A stretch of 23,426 bases of DNA from Candidatus Hydrogenedens sp. (GCA_035361075.1 DAOSBX010000047.1:1-23426); one strand, 5' to 3'; numbered from the stretch's first letter, positions 7,744 to 16,358 are shown. Program-made: numbers and translations. Notes: a model not told the origin generated them from the letters alone.

Positions 7744-8721
7744 ATGCCACTTAGATTTTCAACCACACTTAATATTTTTGACTCGGTATACGATGGCTAC
7801 TGTAAAGAGGGGTATCGTGAGCCAATAAAATTTACAGAAGCGTTGATGGTAATATCGAAGATTAAAAAAATATCTGCTGTTGAGCTTCGTCATTCGGATA
7901 TTACAAGTGACCTAACTGTAAAAACAGTAAAGAGGATGTTGAAAGATTATGATTTATTTTGTTCCGCAGTTTCGGTAGATTATTCAGAGAGTAAAAAATA
8001 TGCTTTGGGGGCATTGGGTCATCAACATCCAAAAATGAGAAGTTCTGCAATTGATGAAGGACGTAAGGCAGTGGATATTGCCAGAGGATTAGGCACAACA
8101 GAGGTAGTACTTCGGCTATATACCGATGGGTCAGATTACCCGTTTCATGTAGATTATTTAAACCAATGGAATACCATTATCTCCTCTGTGAAAACAGTCG
8201 CTAAATATGCTTCGCCAGATATAAATGTATCAGTCTTATATAAGCCACGTGAGCCACGAAAATTTATAACTGTTTCTTCTGGGGGACGAGCCTTAGCAAT
8301 GTGTCAGGAGATTGCAATGAAAAATATTGGAGTTGCAATTAGTTTTTCTAATTCGTTAATGGCTGGTGAAATACCTGCGGAAACCATTGCTCAGGTGGCA
8401 AGGGCAGGAAAACTGTTTCAAATGTATTTGAATGATACGTGCTTACCATCGGATGATTTGCTTGTTCCTGGTGGTTATCATTTATGGGAACTCCTTGAAA
8501 CATTGTTTTATTTAAAGACTGCAAAGTATAAGGGATATTACAACCTCGATTTGCGTTCCCCACGAATGGAGCCGATATACGCTCTGCAAATAGCCATAGG
8601 GAATATAGAAATTATGGATAAGAAATTGGAAAAATTAGATATAACTGAATTAAGAAAAGCCCAAAGGACATTAGACGCAATAGAAAGCCAGAAAATAATC
8701 CGTCGCGTCATGTTTATCTAA
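7744..8721 (+). CDS. Xylose-isomerase-like TIM-barrel protein, probably lacking metal ligands
   Basis: A 325-residue cytoplasmic protein of the AP-endonuclease-2/xylose isomerase-like TIM-barrel superfamily. It recalls sugar-isomerase members with the pattern IEYKPKEPR, DVGHALMAGENPAE, HLND, DDDxIPG. The segments here are VSVLYKPREPR (162-172), ISFSNSLMAGEIPAE (199-213), YLND (228-231), SDDLLVPGGYHLWE (236-249) and YNLDLRSP (266-273). The acid before YKP is Leu165, the D and H of DVGH are Ser200 and Asn203, and the H of HLND is Tyr228. Overall fold motifs remain intact, including KMRSSAIDEGRKAVDIARGLG (97-117, which sits in the helix before strand 4). This suggests a stable protein that lost or changed its metal chemistry. 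The family comparison is from memory. The promoter and ribosome site are both of consensus quality. Confidence 0.7.
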   Translation: MPLRFSTTLNIFDSVYDGYCKEGYREPIKFTEALMVISKIKKISAVELRHSDITSDLTVKTVKRMLKDYDLFCSAVSVDYSESKKYALGALGHQHPKMRSSAIDEGRKAVDIARGLGTTEVVLRLYTDGSDYPFHVDYLNQWNTIISSVKTVAKYASPDINVSVLYKPREPRKFITVSSGGRALAMCQEIAMKNIGVAISFSNSLMAGEIPAETIAQVARAGKLFQMYLNDTCLPSDDLLVPGGYHLWELLETLFYLKTAKYKGYYNLDLRSPRMEPIYALQIAIGNIEIMDKKLEKLDITELRKAQRTLDAIESQKIIRRVMFI

Positions 8722-8751
8722 CTACTTTACTAAAACAACATGTGTATATCG

Positions 8752-8785
8752 GGCATCTGATTACATATCAGATGCCTTCCTTTAT
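8752..8785. terminator. Terminator hairpin between convergent genes
   Basis: A 9-bp perfect stem, GGCATCTGA (8752-8760) and TCAGATGCC (8768-8776), with a 7-base loop, is followed by TTCCTTTAT. It lies 30 bases after the stop of the isomerase-like gene and before the oppositely oriented pentapeptide-repeat gene. Confidence 0.75.
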
Positions 8786-8851
8786 ATTAGAATTAAAGTC
8801 TCACTATTCTTCCCCCTTAATGGTAGGCTTGGTTTTGATTAGGTATTGACG

Positions 8852-9730
8852 TCATTTCTCGAGGAAGAAAAACGTCCACAATTTAAGTTTTTGGACGAAC
8901 GATATTTGTGCTCCCCTTAAATTTGCCCCATCTAATTTTGAATCAGAAAGATTGACACCGACAAGATTTGCTTTTTCAAGGTTTGCCCCTGAGAGGTCTG
9001 TTTTCAGCATTTTTGCACCACTATAACTTGCCTCGCTGGAGTATACATGTTTTAAGATGGCTGTACTGAGATTAGCTCCAGATAGGTCTGCCTCGATTAA
9101 ACAAGCTTCGTGAAGATTGGCAGCGGAAAGATTTGCCATTACTAAACGAGCACGTCGGAAATCAGCACGGATTAGACAAGCCTGTTTCAAGTTTGCACCT
9201 GTTAAATCAGCCCCGCAAAATTTAACGTTTGTCCCATTGACTTCGCGAAGGTCTGCTCCTCGTAATCTTCCTGCACTAAAGTCCGCATCTTTTAAGTTTG
9301 CCTCTCTCAAAATACCATCGGATAACTTACATCTAAATAAAACTGCATTCATTAAGTCGGCGTTGGAAAGACGTGTCTTTTTCATGTTTGCATCGGATAA
9401 ATTTGCATTTCGAAGTATTGCACGCTCTAAATTTGCTTCACTCAAATCTGCATCTGTTAAGTCTGCACCTATTAAATTTGCCCCTTCCAAATTGGCTTTC
9501 TCTAAATTGGCACGGATGAGTCTTGACCCCATAAGACAGGCACCTTTAAGATTCACCCCTCTTAAGTCTGCATCCATTAAATCGGCTTTCGTTAAATCAA
9601 AGCCAGCCAAATTAAAATTAGATAGGCTCACCCCTGTTAAATCAAGCGTTGTTTGGGGGTTTGACGCACGCCAACGGGCAAGTGATTCAATTCCTTGTTT
9701 TACTATTTCAACATGTGCAAAATTTGCCAT
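8852..9730 (-). CDS. Pentapeptide-repeat protein
   Basis: A 292-residue protein. After an N-terminal segment of about 27 residues (with the pattern KQGIESLARWRASNP), residues about 28-278 are a nearly unbroken array of some fifty A(D/N)Lxx pentapeptides, for example LTKADLMDADLRG and LEKANLEGANLIGADL. Such arrays fold into a right-handed quadrilateral beta-helix. The short W-R-NP leader resembles that of many cyanobacterial and planctomycete pentapeptide proteins. A few members of the family mimic DNA and bind gyrase (Qnr, MfpA), but most have no known function, and this sequence does not decide. There is no signal peptide or membrane segment. It is alone on the minus strand behind a very AT-rich upstream region. 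Confidence 0.9.
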   Translation of the reverse strand: MANFAHVEIVKQGIESLARWRASNPQTTLDLTGVSLSNFNLAGFDLTKADLMDADLRGVNLKGACLMGSRLIRANLEKANLEGANLIGADLTDADLSEANLERAILRNANLSDANMKKTRLSNADLMNAVLFRCKLSDGILREANLKDADFSAGRLRGADLREVNGTNVKFCGADLTGANLKQACLIRADFRRARLVMANLSAANLHEACLIEADLSGANLSTAILKHVYSSEASYSGAKMLKTDLSGANLEKANLVGVNLSDSKLDGANLRGAQISFVQKLKLWTFFFLEK

Positions 9731-10097
9731 AATTTTTATTATTTCTTTAACAAATAAAATTATAATAATTTATTATATTATTATATACATAAATTAATAG
9801 ATAATCAACATTTATATTTAATAATTATAATAACATTTATTCATTGCAATAGGGAATGTTTTTAAATTGTGAATAAAAAATAAATATATGCATAGATTAG
9901 AAGAGGATACATCGCAAATTAACGAACAAAAATCGATTTTTTTAAAACGGAGTTAATCCTATCTGTTTTATTTATTACAATTTATCCTTTATAAATTTTT
10001 TTCTCGATTAGATTTCTTATAACGTGATTTGATGAATGGAAGAAAGTGTGGTTATTTAAGTAAAATATATGACCGTTTTAATATAAGGAGTTCTAAG
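9731..10097. other. AT-rich divergent intergenic region
   Basis: This gene-free stretch lies between the pentapeptide-repeat gene (minus) and menB (plus). The first 130 bases are almost pure A/T with overlapping TATAAT-like and TTATTA motifs, so any single promoter call would be arbitrary. A perfect 14-bp palindrome, AAAAATCGATTTTT, is at 9928-9941. TATAAC at 10018-10023 is a possible -10 for menB without a good -35. Confidence 0.5.
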
Positions 10098-10928
10098 ATG
10101 ATTAAAGAAGCACTTGTTTGGAAGGAAGTTAAGAAATATAATGAGATTTTATATCATAAGGCGGAAGGAATAGCAAAGATAACTATCAATCGTCCTCATC
10201 GACGCAATGCCTTTACACCCGTTACGTTAGATGAGATAAGCGATGCCCTTGCAGATGCACGGTTTGATTCACAGGTAGGCGTGGTTGTTCTTACCGGAGC
10301 AGGAGAGAAGGCATTTTGTTCGGGTGGTGACCAGAAGTATCGTGGGGAAGCAGGCTATGTAGACCCTCGGACAGGACATCACCGATTAAATGTGTTAGAT
10401 TTGTATCGTCAGATACGAACATGCCCGAAGCCAGTTATTGCAATGGTGGCGGGATATGCTATTGGCGGAGGGAATATTTTAGCAATGGTGTGTGATTTAA
10501 CTATCTCAGCGGATAATGCCATTTTTGGGCAGACAGGTCCAAAGGTAGGTTCTTTTGATGCTGGATATGGTTCAGCACATCTGGCACGTATTGTTGGACA
10601 AAAGAAGGCAAGGGAAATATGGTTTTTATGCAAACAGTATAATGCTCAAGAAGCATTGGACATGGGATTAGTAAATATTGTTGTCCCGTTGGAGGATTTA
10701 GAATTAACCACAGTGGCATGGTGCAGGCAGATATTGAAGATGTCGCCTATTGCACTACGTTGTATTAAAGCGGGAATGAATGCAGATGAAGATGGTCAAG
10801 CAGGCTTAACCGAGTTAGCTGGGAATGCCACAATGCTATTCTACATGACCGAAGAAGGACAAGAAGGGCGGAATGCCTTTCTGGAAAAACGTGACCCAAA
10901 CTTTTCAAAGTTTCCCCGTAAACCGTAG
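10098..10928 (+). CDS. menB: 1,4-dihydroxy-2-naphthoyl-CoA synthase (MenB)
   Basis: A crotonase-fold enzyme that closes the ring of O-succinylbenzoyl-CoA to give DHNA-CoA in menaquinone synthesis. The protein has 276 residues, normal for MenB. Signatures are CSGGDQKYRG (74-83), AIGGGNILAMVCDLTI (121-136), GQTGPKVGSFDAGYGS (144-159, with the conserved Asp154) and AREIWFLCKQYNAQEALDMGLVN, followed by ELAGNATMLFYMTEEGQEGR near the end. GQTG with Gln145 and Gly147, and the Trp of EIWFLC, mark the bicarbonate-dependent type I form (E. coli-like). GGGHVLH of many homologues reads GGGNILA here. The start at 10098 is supported by AAGGAG at 10085-10090; an in-frame ATG at 10029 would add a non-family extension. 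No other men gene is in the window. The 3' end is nine bases from the convergent protease gene. Confidence 0.96.
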   Translation: MIKEALVWKEVKKYNEILYHKAEGIAKITINRPHRRNAFTPVTLDEISDALADARFDSQVGVVVLTGAGEKAFCSGGDQKYRGEAGYVDPRTGHHRLNVLDLYRQIRTCPKPVIAMVAGYAIGGGNILAMVCDLTISADNAIFGQTGPKVGSFDAGYGSAHLARIVGQKKAREIWFLCKQYNAQEALDMGLVNIVVPLEDLELTTVAWCRQILKMSPIALRCIKAGMNADEDGQAGLTELAGNATMLFYMTEEGQEGRNAFLEKRDPNFSKFPRKP

Positions 10929-10937
10929 ATTGGTTTC

Positions 10938-13151
10938 CTACTTGAACCATGGAATAGGCAACGAAGGTAGAGGTGGTGCATCGTAAGGATTCGTCGGGTC
11001 GGTTCCAAAACGAGCTTCTAACCAATCATTTACACGGTCTCCGTCAGTATCGCGAAGGTTTGGATTGGAAACATAACCATATATGCCTCGAACCTCTTCA
11101 ACATCTGTAAGCCCATCATTATCTGTATCAACTCTATTCGGGTCGGAGGGAAATCCGTAAACCCCATTAGTTTCATCGTAATCAGATAATCCATCGCCAT
11201 CACTGTCTGGGTCGTTATCTAAAATGGTAATTTCGTAATTGATTTTTGTTGTGTCCAATCTTAAACATTGCGGATTTTTTAAACTTAAAACAACTATCTT
11301 GTCCCCATCTATATGGGTATTATCATAGAAGGTAAGTGTTAATGTCATTTGTGTTGTATTAGGTAGGAAGGAAATGAAATGTGTGTTTAAGTCAAAGTCA
11401 ATGCCTTCTGTTGCATTTTCAGATGTTATGCCTATTTCTACTTCACCACCAGATGAACGGGCAGGTGCACTGAGTAAAATGGTAATTTGTTGTGTTGTAT
11501 TCTGTTCTTCGATTAATAATGTTTCCTGATAAAATTGAACCTTTGGTTGTTCTAAATATGATTGAGCAAGATTATACGTAATATTAAACCGCCCGAAATA
11601 ATCAGGTTCTTCTGGTGTGTCACACGACGCACCACCTCCCCATAACTGACCAATGATTTGTTGCGTTCCTGTAAGCATTAATGGACTACCAGAAGAGCCA
11701 GGTTCCGTAGTCCCCTCATCCCATGTAACTTCATGGTAAAGTGAGGAGTATGGGTTATCAGTGTTCGTTTTATGCCCGAAACTAATTCGCTTGTAGCTTC
11801 CAGAGGGATGGTGAATATCTGTTACTGGTGTTCCTATGGCGATAGCAGAAGTAGTCCAGCCAACATAAGTAGCATTTTCTGGTGGTTCGTTCCTCATTTT
11901 TAGAAGCGTAAAGTCATTTCCAAGCCCGTAATAAGCACTCCCTCCTGAACCGACAAGATAATCAGCCCCTCCAGTAGTTCGTGGAACTGTTGATAGTGAT
12001 GGTGGAGTTCCATTACATGTTGAGGTTTGGTAGAACCAGTAGAATTCCAGTGTATCTGCTCCTCGAGTACCCGTTTGAGAACTGACACAATGGTTTGCAG
12101 TTAGCACGTATGGTATTTGGGTACATGAATCATGGTCATTGAGAAGTGTCGCTGTACAAAACAAAGCATACGGAGAACCAACAATGCCGAGACCTAAGAT
12201 ACCTCTACTTGTCTCTGCCCATTCGGGATAACATGTAACATCCAAGTTACAACTACCTGCTTTAGTTAACAATGAAATAGGGTCTTTATATATACCAATA
12301 ACTTCTTTAATGAGAAAGCCTATAGCATCTGCGGGTTGATTTTGTGAAACATGACATAAGACATAAACATGTTCGGAGAAGCATGTAGGTAACCATCCCC
12401 CCATATTTTTTATGTCTTTGGGGCTAAAAGGTCCCCAGAATTCGTCCGCATTTTTATCGGGATTTAGTACCCAAAAAAAAGCGTTCGCATCAGAATCGGT
12501 GTTTTCAAATAAAGGGTCTATTTTTACACGGATGCCAATACTATTAGGGAATTGGATATCAACTGCCCAGAGAGACGAAGCGTCAGATAATACCTGCCAG
12601 AGACCGGTGGAACTTTTCTGACCATATACCTCGATAGGTTGTGATAACTCTTGAATAATACCAATGCGGAATACCCCTTTTTCAGTGCTTGTTATCGATT
12701 TCTTTTCTTCTTCGAGCAATTTTTGCGTTTGTAAAGGAGGCAAAGTAACTGTTGGAGGAGAAAATGGTAGTTCCTTTATTAATTTCTGTATGCTCTCTGT
12801 TCCCGATATTTTTTTTGTCTCTTTTACCACAGAACGGGCAGGCTCGGAAAATACAGAGACGTCACCAATTGACTGCCCAGTTTTTTTCTGAATCCCTAAT
12901 TGATTTAGTTCCCTTTCCGATAATCTATTCCCATTCTTAAAATAGAGTTCTAAAACTTTTCCCGTACGTGTCTCTTCACAAAGAACGCCGTTTATAAGAT
13001 GTTCCGGATAAGATAACGGCTTTTCTTCCCATTCCTGCAATATTTGATATTCATTTTGCATTTCTTTTAATTGTAGGTAACCTGTGGGAAGATTATCTTC
13101 TGCTAATATTACATATTGGATAGTGACTATAGACATGAGAGCAAATAACAC
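10938..13151 (-). CDS. Lysyl-endopeptidase-like serine protease with Calx-beta and TSP3-like tail
   Basis: A 737-residue predicted secreted protease. Residues 1-297 are a propeptide region. The catalytic domain (about 298-535) follows Achromobacter lysyl endopeptidase closely. It has CNLDVTC (301-307), LTANHC (350-355, His354), NDFTLL (412-417, Asp413), HHPSGSYKRIS (447-457), GSSGSP (485-490, Ser487) and PDYFGR (516-521). Asp517 corresponds to the Asp that gives Lys specificity. Six cysteines (301, 307, 332, 355, 379, 510) match the three disulfides of that enzyme. Lys297 stands just before the predicted mature end. A Calx-beta-like domain (about 537-645) and DxDxDG calcium-binding TSP3-type repeats (648-720) follow. 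The start is GTG with AAAGGA upstream. The N-terminus is hydrophobic but lacks basic residues, so the signal peptide is marginal. Downstream partner of the paralogue at 13219. Confidence 0.85.
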   Translation of the reverse strand: MLFALMSIVTIQYVILAEDNLPTGYLQLKEMQNEYQILQEWEEKPLSYPEHLINGVLCEETRTGKVLELYFKNGNRLSERELNQLGIQKKTGQSIGDVSVFSEPARSVVKETKKISGTESIQKLIKELPFSPPTVTLPPLQTQKLLEEEKKSITSTEKGVFRIGIIQELSQPIEVYGQKSSTGLWQVLSDASSLWAVDIQFPNSIGIRVKIDPLFENTDSDANAFFWVLNPDKNADEFWGPFSPKDIKNMGGWLPTCFSEHVYVLCHVSQNQPADAIGFLIKEVIGIYKDPISLLTKAGSCNLDVTCYPEWAETSRGILGLGIVGSPYALFCTATLLNDHDSCTQIPYVLTANHCVSSQTGTRGADTLEFYWFYQTSTCNGTPPSLSTVPRTTGGADYLVGSGGSAYYGLGNDFTLLKMRNEPPENATYVGWTTSAIAIGTPVTDIHHPSGSYKRISFGHKTNTDNPYSSLYHEVTWDEGTTEPGSSGSPLMLTGTQQIIGQLWGGGASCDTPEEPDYFGRFNITYNLAQSYLEQPKVQFYQETLLIEEQNTTQQITILLSAPARSSGGEVEIGITSENATEGIDFDLNTHFISFLPNTTQMTLTLTFYDNTHIDGDKIVVLSLKNPQCLRLDTTKINYEITILDNDPDSDGDGLSDYDETNGVYGFPSDPNRVDTDNDGLTDVEEVRGIYGYVSNPNLRDTDGDRVNDWLEARFGTDPTNPYDAPPLPSLPIPWFK

Positions 13152-13218
13152 ATCTTGTCCTTTCCAGTTTAATTTCTTATCACGTTTATCATATTAGATA
13201 ACAATGGGATGAATTTTT

Positions 13219-15015
13219 TTATTTGCTATTTATTTGATTGAATACCATTTGAATATCACAAGCATCCGTTTTACTGTCTCGTGTCAAATCGGTTTGAACC
13301 CTTGAGTTTACACCTAATACTGCATCCACAATAAATAATAAGTCGTTTGTATCAATCACGCCAGATTTATCCACGTCATATTCATCAGGAGCAATATACA
13401 AATAAGGTTTAATGAGTGGATAACTTACATCCATCCTGCCATAGTAATCTGGCTCATCTATTTCATTGCAACTGGCTTCCCCACCCCATAATTGGCCTAT
13501 TATAAGTTGAGTGTCTTCTAAAAATAATGGACATCCTGATGAGCCCGATTCGGTACTACTTAAATTGTATACAACCTCATGGAATTTATTTAGCGATCGC
13601 AAATGTGCTCCTCTATTATTTGGACTCCCTGTATCTATTGTTGTTCCAAAAGAAATTCTTTTATAAGATCCATGGGGATGATGGATTGCCACTACCGCTG
13701 TATTAATGGATACTGGAAAATTAGTGAACCCCAGTTCTACAACATTATCTGGTGGGACATTTCTCATCCTGAGTAACGTCATGTCGGTTCCATACATTGT
13801 ATTTGAACCTGTCAGGAAATCCGCACCACCTTTTGTTTTGGGTACTGTAGTTATTAGTGGAGGTGATGCATTACAAGTTTGAGATTGATAAAACCAGTAA
13901 AATTCTAATCCATCGGCATCCTCCTGGTCTCCTACACAATGAAAAGCAGTCAAAATAAGTTGTGATAAATGTCTCGGATTTCCATCATTTAATAGACTAC
14001 CAGTACAGTAAATAACATTTGGTCTTGATACGGTAGATAAACCAACAATACCTTTGCTTATGGTAGTCCATGAATCATAGCATGTAACATCTTCATAGCA
14101 ATTTCCCAATTTGGCAAGTTCTCCAATAGGGTCTTTATATAGATATGCATAACTATCAATAATAACAGGCACGGGTGGATATGAAGATGAGCGTGGCATG
14201 ACATAATAAAATGTTATTTCATCTGAAAAAATAGTTGGTGTCCACATTTCTTTGTTGTGAATTTCGATAGCATTGAGTTCCGATGAATCCAGAGTATTAC
14301 TTATATACAAATAATGAGATGGTGGTATATTTTCTGAAAGTACAATGTGAAGTCTAATCCCAAGAGCATCCTCTGCAAAAAAGTTGATGAACTGAATTGA
14401 ATATAGAGTGTCTTCTTGTTTATCTATTGAGATGTTGGATTCTTCATTGAAAAGTGATATAGGTTCATCGAGGTCAATAATACTTCCAATTTTTAAAACT
14501 CCTTTTTGAGATGTTGCGTCTGCATCTGAATCGTGAACACCTCTAATAAATGGAGGTAAAATAAAAGTTTTTGAAGATTTTCTGGGAAGGGTATCACTTT
14601 GAACTGATGAGGCTTTATGAATATCGAACGATTTTCCCGATTTGTCCGTTCTGGTCTCAGTAGGGATTTCAACACGTTGGGGAGTCCAATCCTTTAATTG
14701 AATGTTTAGTTCCTGCAAATCAGATAAAGAAAGCTCAACTCCTTGTTCGTCAAAATAAATTTCCCTAAAATGTTGCTCTGGTACATATCTCAGTAAAAAT
14801 CCATAAACATTGCCTCTGTATGTGCGTTCGACCCACTGATACTCAATCTGATATTCATCTTCGGGATAGCCTGCATTATTTAACCAATTCTGGTAAGTAT
14901 CACTAAATGGCTCCTCAACTGCAAACATATCACTGTTGAAAATAAGAAAGGAGACTGTTATGCAAATGAGTACTAATTTTAAATTAAAATATAATGGATT
15001 ACTACTGAAATGCAT
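13219..15015 (-). CDS. Lysyl-endopeptidase-like serine protease with dockerin-like tail
   Basis: A 598-residue secreted protease, paralogous to the next gene on the same strand. The signal peptide is about residues 1-32, with hydrophobic core LVLICITVSFLIF. A propeptide of about 270 residues precedes the catalytic domain (about 303-540). The triad is His359 in LTAFHC, Asp411 in TDMTLL and Ser493 in GSSGCP. Asp523 in PDYYGR is the predicted Lys-specificity residue. Cys306, 312, 337, 360, 381 and 516 match the three conserved disulfides, and Lys302 sits where self-cleavage would release the mature enzyme. The C-terminus (about 545-596) carries two EF-hand-like loops, DVDKSGVIDTNDL and DLTRDSKTDACDI, typical of dockerin type I modules. 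The ATG has AAGG 8-11 bases upstream. It lies 67 bases upstream of its paralogue, so co-transcription is likely. Confidence 0.87.
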   Translation of the reverse strand: MHFSSNPLYFNLKLVLICITVSFLIFNSDMFAVEEPFSDTYQNWLNNAGYPEDEYQIEYQWVERTYRGNVYGFLLRYVPEQHFREIYFDEQGVELSLSDLQELNIQLKDWTPQRVEIPTETRTDKSGKSFDIHKASSVQSDTLPRKSSKTFILPPFIRGVHDSDADATSQKGVLKIGSIIDLDEPISLFNEESNISIDKQEDTLYSIQFINFFAEDALGIRLHIVLSENIPPSHYLYISNTLDSSELNAIEIHNKEMWTPTIFSDEITFYYVMPRSSSYPPVPVIIDSYAYLYKDPIGELAKLGNCYEDVTCYDSWTTISKGIVGLSTVSRPNVIYCTGSLLNDGNPRHLSQLILTAFHCVGDQEDADGLEFYWFYQSQTCNASPPLITTVPKTKGGADFLTGSNTMYGTDMTLLRMRNVPPDNVVELGFTNFPVSINTAVVAIHHPHGSYKRISFGTTIDTGSPNNRGAHLRSLNKFHEVVYNLSSTESGSSGCPLFLEDTQLIIGQLWGGEASCNEIDEPDYYGRMDVSYPLIKPYLYIAPDEYDVDKSGVIDTNDLLFIVDAVLGVNSRVQTDLTRDSKTDACDIQMVFNQINSK

Positions 15016-15108
15016 TATACTACCTTATCGTTATTGTGTCAGATAAAATTCTCATATAATATAAGTTTACCCGAAAATAGAGATTAATAGCCAAAAAATT
15101 GATAATTT

Positions 15109-15136
15109 TTGACGTGGCTCTCTCTTTTATTATAAC
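15109..15136 (+). promoter_or_regulatory. Candidate promoter of the secreted unknown gene
   Basis: TTGACG (15109-15114) and TATAAC (15131-15136) are separated by 16 bp, 27 bases before the ATG at 15164. The same 148-base spacer must also hold the promoter of the divergent protease gene; for that strand I see only AT-rich -10-like sequence near 15046-15060. Confidence 0.55.
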
Positions 15137-15163
15137 TTATTTTTAGTACTATAAGGTTTTATT

Positions 15164-16312
15164 ATGAAGATAGTTAGTACTACAATTATAGTTACGGTTT
15201 TAACATGTGTTAATTGCATTTCTGCTGTATCAGAACAAAGTGACGTTATTTATGTTTCTCTATGTGACAAAGACCTCATTAAAACCGATCTTAATTTTGC
15301 AAGCTCAAATGCTTTTTCAGGGGAAAACACATTTTGCTTTGAAGTGGAGCCGAATCAGACAGTTAATCATATTCAATTTTTGATGAACACAAACCTTATT
15401 ACGGATAGTACGAACACAGAGGTTACATATCATAATTTAAAAAAAGTTGAGAATCTTAATTTTACGTTGCTCTCTTGGGAAGAGAATGTGAATGCTTCGG
15501 ATATAAATGAAGTTCGCAAACATTATCTGGTTAAAATCTCTCCACATTTATTGTTCTACTTTTTTGAATCTGATTCGGATATTAAGTCTGTTCAAATAAA
15601 AGGTCTAACGGCTAACAAGGGTTTGACTATTAAAACCCACGAGCAAGATTCTCTGATACTTTATAGAGATACAACGAGATTATTGGCATTTTTGCCAGTA
15701 TTCCCATCCGTTGCTCAAATACAACAGGGTGATAATATAGAAATAAACTTTGTCAAAGATATGGCATATATACCGCACATGTTTGCCTTTTTAATTATCT
15801 TAGGTGGAAAGACGTTACCGCATCTTGCTATTTATCCATCCGATTTGGGGACAGAATATGGTGCTCGTATTACGCTTACAGATTATCAGTCAATGTATCC
15901 TTCTTTTGAAATTTTTCTTGTTCCAAAAGCCATAGTAACATCCTTTATGAAAAAGCGATATGAAATTTGGGGTAAAGCCTTCTTTGTTGAGCGAGAACAA
16001 CGATTGTATAAAAGTATAAACTTCCTTGAAACCCGTGCATTTACATATAAAGATAAAGAAAATCAATGGGGGATTGCCTTTAACGACCCTATAAACGGCT
16101 ACTTACAATTAGATGGCAAAGTTTTCTCTATATTTAAATCATTGTTATACGGTGAAACTTTAAACAAGGAGACGAAAATAAAAGGTATATGCCAGATTAA
16201 CAACAAAGAATTTTTCGATTTTGAAGTTCCTTCTTGTATTGAGTCAAGTATTCCCTTCCCCGAAACAATTTCTTTAGATTCTGGGCTTATAATATACAAA
16301 AAAAATAAATAG
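15164..16312 (+). CDS. Secreted protein of unknown function
   Basis: A 382-residue protein that I do not recognise. Residues 1-21 form a signal peptide (a Lys at position 2 and a hydrophobic core up to about CISAVS). The mature part is rich in alternating polar and hydrophobic residues, suggesting beta structure, with one notable hydrophobic stretch, HMFAFLIILGG (about 206-216). I see no catalytic motif, repeat or anchoring signal. The start is supported by TAAGG at 15152-15156 and a promoter-like sequence just upstream. The gene diverges from the two lysyl-endopeptidase-like genes across a 148-base spacer, so a functional link such as substrate, inhibitor or accessory protein is possible but unproven. 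Confidence 0.7.
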   Translation: MKIVSTTIIVTVLTCVNCISAVSEQSDVIYVSLCDKDLIKTDLNFASSNAFSGENTFCFEVEPNQTVNHIQFLMNTNLITDSTNTEVTYHNLKKVENLNFTLLSWEENVNASDINEVRKHYLVKISPHLLFYFFESDSDIKSVQIKGLTANKGLTIKTHEQDSLILYRDTTRLLAFLPVFPSVAQIQQGDNIEINFVKDMAYIPHMFAFLIILGGKTLPHLAIYPSDLGTEYGARITLTDYQSMYPSFEIFLVPKAIVTSFMKKRYEIWGKAFFVEREQRLYKSINFLETRAFTYKDKENQWGIAFNDPINGYLQLDGKVFSIFKSLLYGETLNKETKIKGICQINNKEFFDFEVPSCIESSIPFPETISLDSGLIIYKKNK

Positions 16313-16358
16313 AAATCTAAAAACCCTAATTAAAGATATTCCAAGTTCGGAAAAGGTA

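Noticed and set aside
8852..9730. Periodic DNA repeats that could suggest a CRISPR or tandem repeat array
   Set aside because: The period is 15 bases and matches in-frame pentapeptide codons, so it is protein-coding.
9117..9797. Long plus-strand open reading frame of 226 codons rich in Lys, Ser, Ala and Phe
   Set aside because: It is the antisense shadow of the pentapeptide repeats, whose periodic codons keep the opposite strand open.
10029..10097. Upstream in-frame ATG extending MenB by 23 residues
   Set aside because: The extension does not fit MenB, and a good AAGGAG stands before the ATG at 10098.
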